A stretch of 64,000 nucleotides of DNA from Pontibacter korlensis (lineage in GTDB: Bacteria > Bacteroidota > Bacteroidia > Cytophagales > Hymenobacteraceae): contig NZ_CP009621.1 in assembly GCF_000973725.1 (NCBI RefSeq), positions 3,066,001-3,130,000 of the forward strand, read 5' to 3'. This document shows positions 35,997 to 43,679 of the stretch, piece after piece; positions within the stretch are counted from its first letter, which is position 1, and each line of letters opens with the position of its first letter. Below the pieces are notes generated by a model. It ran no database searches, was not told the origin of the DNA, and saw only the letters and a program-made list of their open reading frames with translations. Both the position numbers and the translations under genes were made by a program.

Positions 35997-37355
35997 ATGA
36001 TAATAGTAGATACAGCCCTGGCTAAACGCCATGCTGAAGGCAATCCTGTTCGTGTAGCCATGGTAGGAGCCGGCTTTATGGGTCGCGGCATTGCCCTTCA
36101 GATCTGTAAGTATACACAAGGGGTGGAACTTGTAGCCATCTCAAACCGCACCCTCGACAAAGCCAAGCAGGCTTACACACAGGCTGAAGTGCAGGATGTG
36201 CAGGAGGTAACTTCTGTAGCACAACTTGAGGAAAACATCCGCCGGGGTAAGTATAGCATTACAGAGGATGCTATGTTGCTGTGCGAAGCCGAGGGCATAG
36301 ACGCTGTAATTGAGGTAACGGGTGCCGTGGAGTTTGGTACCAACGTAGCCATCAAAGCGATACAGAACGGCAAGCACATCATTATGATGAATGCGGAGGT
36401 AGACGGCACGGTAGGCCCAATCCTGAAAGTATACGCTGACAAAGCTGGTGTTGTGTTCACTAATGCCGACGGCGACCAGCCTGGGGTAACTATGAACCTG
36501 TACCGTTTTGTGAAAGGCCTAGGTGTAAAGCCAGTACTTTGCGGCAATATCAAAGGCCTGCACGATCCATACCGCAATCCAACCACGCAGGAGGGCTTTG
36601 CCAAGAAATGGGGGCAGCAGCCGTCTATGGTAACTTCATTTGCCGATGGTAGCAAGATTTCCTTTGAGCAGGCCATTATCGCTAACGGAACAGGTATGCG
36701 TGTGGCCAAGCGCGGCATGCATGGCCCAACGGTACTTGGTGGTACTTCGCTTAAGGATTGCGTACACGATCTTTATCCACTGGACGACCTGCTGGAAGGC
36801 CCGGGTATTGTAGATTATGTAGTAGGAGCTGAGCCAGGACCAGGCGTATTTGTACTTGGTACACATGATAACCCAATTCAGCAGCACTACCTGAACCTGT
36901 ACAAGCTAGGAGAGGGGCCACTATACTTGTTCTATACACCTTACCACTTGTGCCATTTTGAAGTGCCAAACACAGTGGCACGTGCAGTACTGTTTAACGA
37001 TGCAGCTCTTACACCAATGGGTGCACCGCAGGTGGAGGTAGTGTCTGCCGCCAAAATTGACCTGAAGGCAGGCGAGGTACTGGACGGTATTGGCCACTAC
37101 ATGACTTACGGTCTATGCGAGAATGCTGATACTACTGCTGCTGAAAGGCTGTTACCGATTGGTGTGGCTGAAGGCTGTGTGCTGAAGCGTGATATCCCGA
37201 AAGACCAGGTGATAACTTATGATGATGTGGTGATGCCGGAAGGCCGTTTGGTAGATAAACTGCGCCAGGAGCAGGCTTTATACTTTGCTGCCACAGATGA
37301 GGCAAACCGTAACAAAGCACTGCAGCATTTAAACAGAGCTGAGGCTTCAGTTTAA
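35997..37355 (+). CDS. SAF-domain NAD(P)-dependent oxidoreductase
   Basis: Protein of 452 residues. The N-terminal Rossmann domain has VAMVGAGFMGRG (about 20-31), followed by an IEVTGAVEFG and HIIMMNAEVD region similar to homoserine-dehydrogenase-like enzymes. A large middle domain has GNIKGLHDPYRNPTTQEG. A C-terminal SAF domain (about 370-440) contains LKRDIPKDQVITYDDV. Because of SAF, homologues are sometimes mislabelled FlgA. It recurs with RfbF, SDR and RmlC-like genes in polysaccharide loci, so I infer a role in making an unusual CDP-sugar. Reaction not known. Confidence 0.8.
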   Translation: MIIVDTALAKRHAEGNPVRVAMVGAGFMGRGIALQICKYTQGVELVAISNRTLDKAKQAYTQAEVQDVQEVTSVAQLEENIRRGKYSITEDAMLLCEAEGIDAVIEVTGAVEFGTNVAIKAIQNGKHIIMMNAEVDGTVGPILKVYADKAGVVFTNADGDQPGVTMNLYRFVKGLGVKPVLCGNIKGLHDPYRNPTTQEGFAKKWGQQPSMVTSFADGSKISFEQAIIANGTGMRVAKRGMHGPTVLGGTSLKDCVHDLYPLDDLLEGPGIVDYVVGAEPGPGVFVLGTHDNPIQQHYLNLYKLGEGPLYLFYTPYHLCHFEVPNTVARAVLFNDAALTPMGAPQVEVVSAAKIDLKAGEVLDGIGHYMTYGLCENADTTAAERLLPIGVAEGCVLKRDIPKDQVITYDDVVMPEGRLVDKLRQEQALYFAATDEANRNKALQHLNRAEASV

Positions 37356-37381
37356 AAGATACGCTCAAACTAAACCATTTT

Positions 37382-37423
37382 GCCGCGCATCGCAAGCCTT
37401 AGGTAGCGGTGCGCGGCTTTTTT
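37382..37423 (+). terminator. Intrinsic terminator or attenuator inside the cluster
   Basis: 8-bp GC-rich stem (37382-37389 with 37410-37417) and six T. It ends only 8 bases before the next start codon, so the following gene would need its own promoter or read-through. Confidence 0.8.
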
Positions 37424-37431
37424 CTTCTCTA

Positions 37432-38205
37432 ATGACAACAGACGTAGTAGGAATTATACCCGCTGCAGGATTAGGCTCCAGACTCTCGCCCATACCTTTT
37501 AGCAAAGAGCTGTTTCCGGTAGGCTTTGGCCCGCACCCGGAGCATAGGGAGCCACATCCGAAGCCGGTATCGCAGTACTTGCTGGAACACATGCAACGTG
37601 CTGGTGCCAAACAGGTATACATGGTGCTGCGTAAAGGCAAGTGGGATATTCCTGATTACTACGGTGACGGTGGTCAGCTAGGTGTTCAGTTGGCATACCT
37701 TGTTATGCGACGCCCTTATGGCAGCCCTTACTCTTTAGATCAAGCTTATACTTTTGTGAAGCAGCAGCGGGTAGTATTTGGCTTCCCTGACATTCTGTTT
37801 GAGCCTGAAAATGCTTTTGAGTCGCTTTTACAGCGGCAAGCAGAGACACAGGCAGATGTGGTGCTAGGGTGTTTCAAAGTGCCCTCTCCTCATAAATGGG
37901 ATATGGTAGACCTGCAGCCAAATGGCGTAGTAAAGGCTGTGTTGCCCAAGCCTGTTAGTTCTGTTTTAAGCTATGGGTGGGCTATCGCCAGTTGGGGGCC
38001 ACGTTTTACTGAGTTTATGCACGAGCATCTAGAGGAGGTAGAGGCGCAACTTCATGCCTCAAGTGGAGAATTAAGTGTGGGAGAAGTGGTGCAGGCAGCT
38101 ATACATAATGGGCTGCTCGTGCAAAGTTTCTGCTTTAACAACGGTAGCTGCCTGGATATTGGAACTCCTGAAGACCTTCAAAAAGCTATCCGTACATTAT
38201 CCTGA
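37432..38205 (+). CDS. RmlA-like sugar nucleotidyltransferase
   Basis: Protein of 257 residues. The nucleotide-binding signature is IPAAGLGSRLSP with the lysine in FSKELFPVG, and the product-side motif is CLDIGTPEDLQKA. YYGDGGQLGVQLAYL resembles RmlA. Compared with RmlA it has an insertion rich in Pro and His (about 32-44) and reads GFPDILFEP where RmlA has the metal-binding LGDN. So it may be a divergent thymidylyl- or uridylyltransferase. It follows a terminator and precedes a GT4 gene by 16 bases. Confidence 0.78.
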   Translation: MTTDVVGIIPAAGLGSRLSPIPFSKELFPVGFGPHPEHREPHPKPVSQYLLEHMQRAGAKQVYMVLRKGKWDIPDYYGDGGQLGVQLAYLVMRRPYGSPYSLDQAYTFVKQQRVVFGFPDILFEPENAFESLLQRQAETQADVVLGCFKVPSPHKWDMVDLQPNGVVKAVLPKPVSSVLSYGWAIASWGPRFTEFMHEHLEEVEAQLHASSGELSVGEVVQAAIHNGLLVQSFCFNNGSCLDIGTPEDLQKAIRTLS

Positions 38206-38221
38206 TTATTGATTATACTAC

Positions 38222-39436
38222 ATGCGAATTCTGCAAATACACAACTTTTACAAACAAGCCGGCGGTGAAGACACTGTTTTTGAGCAGGAGGCACAACTAT
38301 TACGGGAGCATGGCCACACAGTGGAGCAACTCACTTTTTCTAACAACAATGTTGTTGGTATAAAGGATAAACTGAAGGCTGCGCTAGGGGTAGTATACAA
38401 CGTGCAAAGTGCTCAAACCATCGGAAAGGCGATTGAAGGCTTTAAACCAGATGTAGTACACGTGCACAATTTCTTTCCATTGGTTTCGCCTGGCGTATTT
38501 TGGGTTTGCCAAAAGTATAAAGTACCTGTTGTCATGACCCTGCACAACTACCGCCTGGTTTGCCCAAGTGCAGTTTTGTACTACGATGGCAAAGTTCAGC
38601 TAGATAATATACACCAGGTATTCCCTCTCAAATCAGTTCTAAAAGGTGTATATCGCAATTCAAAAATAGAAACAGCATCGGTGGTACTAGCGACTGGGGT
38701 ACACAAGCTTCTGAATACCTGGCGTAATAAGGTAGATAAGTTTATTGTGCTTACTCCTGGGGCTGCTGATCTCTTTGAGAATTCTTCCCTTAAGCTAAGG
38801 CCAGAGCAGCTGTCAGTAAAGCCCAACTTCACGGCAGATCCTGGAGAGGGTGCTGCTGAGCGGGATAACTACTTTTTATACTTAGGCAGGCTGACGGAGG
38901 AAAAAGGAATCAGGACCTTGCTTAAAGCTCATGCCATGCGTCCTTTCCCGCTTAAGATCATAGGCACTGGCCCGTTGCAGGAGCTCGTAGAGGCATACGC
39001 TGCTCAAAACTCTTCAGTTGACTATCTGGGTTTTCGGCCTCGAGAGGAGGCTATGGGGCTGCTAAAAAAGGCACGAGCGTTAATGTTTCCGTCAGAGTGG
39101 TTGGAGACTTTTGGCATGACGGTCGTAGAGGCATTTGCTACAGGTACACCCGTTATTGCAGCCAAGATAGGCGGAGCTGCTCACCTGGTCCAGCATCAGG
39201 AGAACGGTCTACACTACACACCTGGTAATGCAAGCGAACTGATCAATCAGGTTAAATTGCTGGAGCAGCTTCCTTGTCTGGCTCATAAGTTAGGCCAAAG
39301 TGGTCGCTTAAGCTATGAGCGGCAGTATACGCCGGAGGCAAACTATGCTATGCTTGTAGCAATCTATGAGCAGGCAATGGGGCGAAAACAAAAGCCTGCC
39401 TCTGCAACATTAGCTGAGAAGGCAGGCCTTAGCTAA
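38222..39436 (+). CDS. Glycosyltransferase family 4
   Basis: Cytoplasmic GT-B glycosyltransferase of 404 residues. The N-terminus reads ILQIHNFYKQAGGEDTV, typical of GT4 enzymes of exopolysaccharide loci. The C-terminal half has FLYLGRLTEEKGIRTLL, IIGTGPLQ and the donor-binding EWLETFGMTVVEAFATGTPVIA (the E-x7-E motif). Probably extends the lipid-linked repeat unit. It ends the plus-strand polysaccharide group and converges on the GT61-like gene. Confidence 0.9.
   Translation: MRILQIHNFYKQAGGEDTVFEQEAQLLREHGHTVEQLTFSNNNVVGIKDKLKAALGVVYNVQSAQTIGKAIEGFKPDVVHVHNFFPLVSPGVFWVCQKYKVPVVMTLHNYRLVCPSAVLYYDGKVQLDNIHQVFPLKSVLKGVYRNSKIETASVVLATGVHKLLNTWRNKVDKFIVLTPGAADLFENSSLKLRPEQLSVKPNFTADPGEGAAERDNYFLYLGRLTEEKGIRTLLKAHAMRPFPLKIIGTGPLQELVEAYAAQNSSVDYLGFRPREEAMGLLKKARALMFPSEWLETFGMTVVEAFATGTPVIAAKIGGAAHLVQHQENGLHYTPGNASELINQVKLLEQLPCLAHKLGQSGRLSYERQYTPEANYAMLVAIYEQAMGRKQKPASATLAEKAGLS
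39386..39427 (-). terminator. Possible terminator of the minus-strand GT61 operon
   Basis: 8-bp stem (39394-39401 with 39420-39427) inside the 3' end of the GT4 gene. On the minus strand it is followed by a T-rich TTTTGTTTT tract. It starts 24 bases past the GT61 stop. Confidence 0.5.
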
Positions 39437-39451
39437 GGTAAAAAGTAGTTT

Positions 39452-40687
39452 TTAAGCCACTTCCACCTTCTTGGTCTTTTCGGCTTTCATTCTGTTCAGT
39501 ATCTCCAGAATTTTGTTAGTTTCTACCACCAGGTGCTCACGCTGACCTTGGCTAGCATTGCGAACACGTTTGTTGCCCTTACAGATAATGTACTCATAGT
39601 CCAGGTCTATCTTAGTGGCAATGTCGTAGAATGGCTCTATAACAAATCCTTCGTTAAAGATTTCGACCATCTTAGTGCCTGGTTTGCAGAAGAACATACT
39701 TATTAAGCCTGCGCCAGTAGCACCCAATACAACTTTGGCTTTAGAAAACAGCTTGATCTTCTCCTTGATGCTCAGTTCACTGGATACAACGGTTTTGAAC
39801 CCATAAGGCTCCAGTTCTTGCAATAGCTCCTTTTCATTCAATACGTTACGGATCTTAGAGTCAGATCGACTTATGTATAGGTATGGTGCCTCAGGGGTGA
39901 TAAGATCAGACTCTTCCTCAGCATATAGCATAAAGGAGTCCTGAATGAAGTCGCATAGCCACTTAGGTACCAGCGTATGGTTACCACGGGGGGCTGTGGA
40001 AGCAACTATGCAATCAGCGGCAATATGCGGAAACTTGTCTCCCTCTATAACTTTATCTTTTGGTATACCTAACAGCTCAAGCGTCTCTGTCTGGAAGCTG
40101 TAGCGCAAACTAGGTACATAGAACCAGTCTACTTTATCATAAAGGCCGCTTTCGCGCAACAAGTGCAGGCGAGGCAGCACATCCAGAAACCAATGGCCAA
40201 TATTGTTCAATCCGGCTCCGCCCGTTAAAAGGGAGAAAACGGTGCCGTTGTACTTAACAGGAGGAGTAAAATAACGCTGCTCGAAGATATTGTTAAGGTT
40301 TGGCTCAGATACTTTGCCGTTGCTCAAGCTCAGCGATACATTTTCTACCAGGCGGTTGTACTGCGACACCACGGCTACGCTGCTTTCGTTATCGGTGTAA
40401 ATACGGCCGTTCGGTACCTCAACAACCATGTAGTCGGTAGTTACCTTCTTTTTCGGCTTCCAGTACTCTGAGCAAGCTTCATATAAATCATCAGATATAG
40501 TTAAATCAGTAGTAAGCGCAGGATAGATAGGGTGAACCCTGACTTCACGCGGATTGTTAGCGGCTAATTGCTCCAGGTTTATACGACAAACATCACCTGG
40601 TCTGTACTGCGTGTTGAAGGGTATAACTCTTCCCAGTATCTTCTTTAACCTTTTCGTCCCCTTGTTATAGTAAGCTTTCATTTGCAT
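39452..40687 (-). CDS. GT61-like (DUF563) glycosyltransferase
   Basis: Protein of 411 residues with the GT61 pattern: GAGLNNIGHWFLDVLPRL (His in the first motif), the central YISRSDSKIRNVLNE and the C-terminal VVLGATGAGLISMFFCKPG. In plants GT61 enzymes add xylose or arabinose side chains. Bacterial members are found in capsule and exopolysaccharide loci and are little studied. It is the last gene of an operon with an MBOAT and an AlgJ-like gene (40-base gap), so it may act on the acylated polymer's repeat unit. Confidence 0.85.
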   Translation of the reverse strand: MQMKAYYNKGTKRLKKILGRVIPFNTQYRPGDVCRINLEQLAANNPREVRVHPIYPALTTDLTISDDLYEACSEYWKPKKKVTTDYMVVEVPNGRIYTDNESSVAVVSQYNRLVENVSLSLSNGKVSEPNLNNIFEQRYFTPPVKYNGTVFSLLTGGAGLNNIGHWFLDVLPRLHLLRESGLYDKVDWFYVPSLRYSFQTETLELLGIPKDKVIEGDKFPHIAADCIVASTAPRGNHTLVPKWLCDFIQDSFMLYAEEESDLITPEAPYLYISRSDSKIRNVLNEKELLQELEPYGFKTVVSSELSIKEKIKLFSKAKVVLGATGAGLISMFFCKPGTKMVEIFNEGFVIEPFYDIATKIDLDYEYIICKGNKRVRNASQGQREHLVVETNKILEILNRMKAEKTKKVEVA

Positions 40688-40727
40688 GGGTTATGTGTAG
40701 GTTTATCAATGTAAAAGTTTAATGTGG

Positions 40728-41864
40728 CTACTCCTTCTCAAGGTTCACCAGTAGTTTTTCGTCTTTGTTGGTAGGTGTTGCCTGCAGTTGTGCCACGGTG
40801 GCATGCCTGGTTAAAAGGTTTGCAGCTACTTTTACGGCTACTTCGTTCCAGTGGGCATCGTCCACTGGATAAAGCTGTACCTGTTTCTGCTGGTAAAGCG
40901 CATTAAAAGTAGGCTGAAGGTCCACATACTCAATGCCTCGCTCATCCAGTTGGCTAAGTAGGCGCGGCAGGAACGTGGCTTGTTTCTGCGATGGCAACAG
41001 CTTGTAATAAATATTTTCTTTGTTTGGGATTGGCAGGAATACAAAGTGTATTCCGCGCTCCTGCAATGCATCACGATATCCCTCCAGCACATCGGCTATT
41101 TGGTCTATCTCCTCTTCCGAAAAATCGCGGTTAGCGTATTCGCCTTCTATAAAGAACTCGTTGTTGTAGCTGATATACTCGCGGTTACCTAGTGCTCTGT
41201 CTATATCAGCAAGTGTGCGGTGATATAGACCCAATTTTGATATTCTGTCGGCAGTTACGGCCACAGACGTAAGAAAAGAGGAGGAGCTAATGATGTTGCC
41301 AGTAAAGTTTCTGATCTTGGAGTTGATGCCGTTTTCTCCTACAGCCGGAAGCTCAGGTATACGCCGCTCAATGCTTGACACAATAACTAATTTAGGAGGT
41401 GTCTGCTGAAAGCGGTCGGTTGCCAGGAAGCGGTTCATGGTGGCTGGTGCAAAAGAGTAAACATCCCGGCCAAGTTGTTCTTCCAGTACTTCGGCCAGTG
41501 TTTCGTCTTGCGACAGCTTAGCGCCAGTTATATTAGAGTCGCCTATCAGCAGTACATCATTTTTAGTGTCGCGGTTACGGTAGCCGTACATGTCGGTATA
41601 CCACTCCACTTTGCGTTTCTGAGCGTAAGGCGTACGTGGGGCCAATTCTCCCTCTTCAACCATCTGCATGTGCACGTTCGGGTAAAATGGTCCTGGCATC
41701 AGGCGCATAGAGTTTACAGATATTGTTTCCCAGATTCTGAAGGTGAAGAAGTTCATGGGAAGTACAAACACCTCTATAAGCGGCCACACTATAAAAGGTA
41801 AAGCCAGTAAAACCAGTTTACTTAAAAGTCTTTTTACACCTTTGTCTTGTATTCCTTTTGTCAT
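40728..41864 (-). CDS. AlgJ/AlgX-like SGNH acetyl-transfer protein
   Basis: Protein of 378 residues with an N-terminal membrane anchor (about 15-38) and a periplasmic SGNH domain. The nucleophile is Ser110 in LLIGDSNITG and the Asp/His pair is Asp335 and His338 in DDAHWNE. This is the layout of AlgJ/AlgX proteins that take acetyl groups from an MBOAT and put them on a polysaccharide. The MBOAT gene is directly upstream (6-base gap), as in alginate and similar loci. The acceptor glycan is presumed to be the local exopolysaccharide. Confidence 0.83.
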   Translation of the reverse strand: MTKGIQDKGVKRLLSKLVLLALPFIVWPLIEVFVLPMNFFTFRIWETISVNSMRLMPGPFYPNVHMQMVEEGELAPRTPYAQKRKVEWYTDMYGYRNRDTKNDVLLIGDSNITGAKLSQDETLAEVLEEQLGRDVYSFAPATMNRFLATDRFQQTPPKLVIVSSIERRIPELPAVGENGINSKIRNFTGNIISSSSFLTSVAVTADRISKLGLYHRTLADIDRALGNREYISYNNEFFIEGEYANRDFSEEEIDQIADVLEGYRDALQERGIHFVFLPIPNKENIYYKLLPSQKQATFLPRLLSQLDERGIEYVDLQPTFNALYQQKQVQLYPVDDAHWNEVAVKVAANLLTRHATVAQLQATPTNKDEKLLVNLEKE

Positions 41865-41870
41865 AATTTT

Positions 41871-43346
41871 CTAAAACTGAAAATAAATGAACTCCTGGTG
41901 TCCGAATTGGCCAAACAACAGCACCGTTATAATGGCGGCGTAGTATATACCCCAGCGTACCCAGGCCGGGCGCTGCATGATAAGCTGTGAAACGCTGCCG
42001 TTACGCTGTATAAGATGTACGGTTTCCATTAAGGCAATGGCTAAAATAGAAACGGCAAATATTTTAAAACCTTGATTCATGAATACATCGTGGCTCCAGT
42101 CTATGGCTAAGAGCTGGCCTGGGTTTGTGATAACAGAAGCACACTGGCCTACTATGTAAAAGGCATCGGTTATACTGTTGGCTCTGAAAAATATCCAAGA
42201 AAAACACACCAGGAAGAACACTGTGAGCACCTGTACCCATTTGTATAACTGCGGGTGCCGTGTAAGGCCAATTTGCTGTACCAGTGCATCGCGCTTGTCT
42301 TTCGTCATCATGCCAAATATCTGGTAAATACCGTGTAGTGCGCCCCAAATCACGAAGGTCCAGCTGGCACCATGCCACAGGCCGCTCACCATAAACACAA
42401 TGAACAGGTTATAATACCAACGCCACTTCACCACGCGGTTGCCACCCAAGGGTATGTACAGGTAATCACGGAACCAGGTGGACAATGAAATGTGCCAGCG
42501 GCTCCAGAACTCCGGGATTGACTTGGCAAAGTATGGGCTACGGAAGTTCTCCATCAGCCTAAAGCCCATCACCTGCGCCGCCCCAATGGCAATATCGGAG
42601 TAACCCGAGAAGTCGCAGTAGATCTGGAAGGCAAAGAACACGGTAGCAAGTATGTGTGAAATGCCGTCATATTCTGTTGGGTTGCTATAGACGGCATTCA
42701 CCATCAGCGCCAGGTTATCGGCAATAACAATCTTTTTAAAGAAGCCCCAGGCCATGCGTCGCAAACCTGCCACTACGCGGTAGTAGTCAAATTGGTGCCC
42801 CTGGTGCAGCTGCCCCAGCAGGTTTCCGGCACGCTCTATTGGGCCTGCCACCAACTGCGGGAAGAATGAAACGAAGAGTGCAAAAACACCTAAATGGCGC
42901 TCCGGCCTAATACGACCGTTGTACACATCTATACTGTAGCTCATCGTTTGGAAAGTATAGAAAGAGATACCCATTGGCAGCAATAGCTCAAAGGCAGGCA
43001 TTGCATAAGGCACGTCAAGGGCAACCGCCAGGTCGCGGGCGCTTTCGTTGAAGAAGTTGTAATATTTGAATAGCAGCAAAACGCCCAGGTTTGCCCATAA
43101 ACTTAGGTAGAGCCATGGGCGCCGCTTATCTTTTTCCTCGTCAGTATAGCGGCCCATCATCAGGCCACAGGTAAAATCTATAGCAGTAGAGGCCACCAGT
43201 ATTAGCGTGTAAGCTGGCTTCCAGGACATGTAGAAGTAGTAGCTAGCCAGCAAAAGAATGATCCAACGGCGGTTAAAAGGCGTCAGAAAATAGAGGGTAA
43301 CTACTACCGGAAAGAAAATAAAGAATTCAGTAGAGTTGAAAAGCAT
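41871..43346 (-). CDS. MBOAT-family O-acyltransferase (AlgI-like)
   Basis: Inner-membrane acyltransferase of 491 residues with about eleven membrane segments. It moves acyl groups from cytoplasmic acyl-CoA across the membrane. Family signatures: FPQLVAGPIERA, FQIYCDFSGYSDIAIG, the SRWHISLSTWFRDYLYIPLGG stretch, and the catalytic-histidine motif GLWHGASWTFVIWG. First gene of the MBOAT, SGNH, GT61 operon. Very likely the acetyl donor for the AlgJ-like protein. Confidence 0.93.
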   Translation of the reverse strand: MLFNSTEFFIFFPVVVTLYFLTPFNRRWIILLLASYYFYMSWKPAYTLILVASTAIDFTCGLMMGRYTDEEKDKRRPWLYLSLWANLGVLLLFKYYNFFNESARDLAVALDVPYAMPAFELLLPMGISFYTFQTMSYSIDVYNGRIRPERHLGVFALFVSFFPQLVAGPIERAGNLLGQLHQGHQFDYYRVVAGLRRMAWGFFKKIVIADNLALMVNAVYSNPTEYDGISHILATVFFAFQIYCDFSGYSDIAIGAAQVMGFRLMENFRSPYFAKSIPEFWSRWHISLSTWFRDYLYIPLGGNRVVKWRWYYNLFIVFMVSGLWHGASWTFVIWGALHGIYQIFGMMTKDKRDALVQQIGLTRHPQLYKWVQVLTVFFLVCFSWIFFRANSITDAFYIVGQCASVITNPGQLLAIDWSHDVFMNQGFKIFAVSILAIALMETVHLIQRNGSVSQLIMQRPAWVRWGIYYAAIITVLLFGQFGHQEFIYFQF

Positions 43347-43679
43347 AATTTCTTCAGGTTATAAGGGTGTTCGAGTCAGGCAGCATCAGACATGTTATGC
43401 TTCATGTGTTGGGCGTAGGGTATAATACTTTTATCACCGAATAGGTCAGCTCATTTGTAGATATTATATAGAAGTTGTACTAAAAGGTTGTGGGTTTCAG
43501 CATATATTTTTTTTAATACTTAGATATTATCATGTAAGGAGACATTGAGCAACAGGTGCTGGTTTATGTTTACGATGTTGCGACATCGTTGTTTGAGCAG
43601 TGTCAGGTGCAAATTTGACTTTTTTGCAGGAGGTTAATGAAAGGTTAATAAAGAGGGGGCTGACAACCTAGGTATAGGA
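43347..43679. other. Divergent spacer before the SGNH cargo genes
   Basis: 333 bases without a gene between the MBOAT start (minus) and the SGNH cargo start (plus). It contains a T-run near 43507-43516 and a perfect 7-bp hairpin at 43572-43589. Both promoters must be here. Confidence 0.5.
43572..43589. promoter_or_regulatory. Short palindrome, possible operator
   Basis: Arms ACGATGT and ACATCGT (43572-43578, 43583-43589) with 4-base spacer TGCG, about 90 bases before the SGNH cargo gene. The form suits a dimeric regulator site; no protein is assigned. Confidence 0.35.

Noticed and set aside
36173..36718. 181-codon minus-strand frame
   Set aside because: Antisense to the SAF oxidoreductase gene and rich in Ser/Pro/Thr as expected for a shadow frame.
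35997..37355. Annotation as flagellar protein FlgA
   Set aside because: Only the small SAF domain is shared; the protein is mainly a Rossmann oxidoreductase and no flagellar genes are present.
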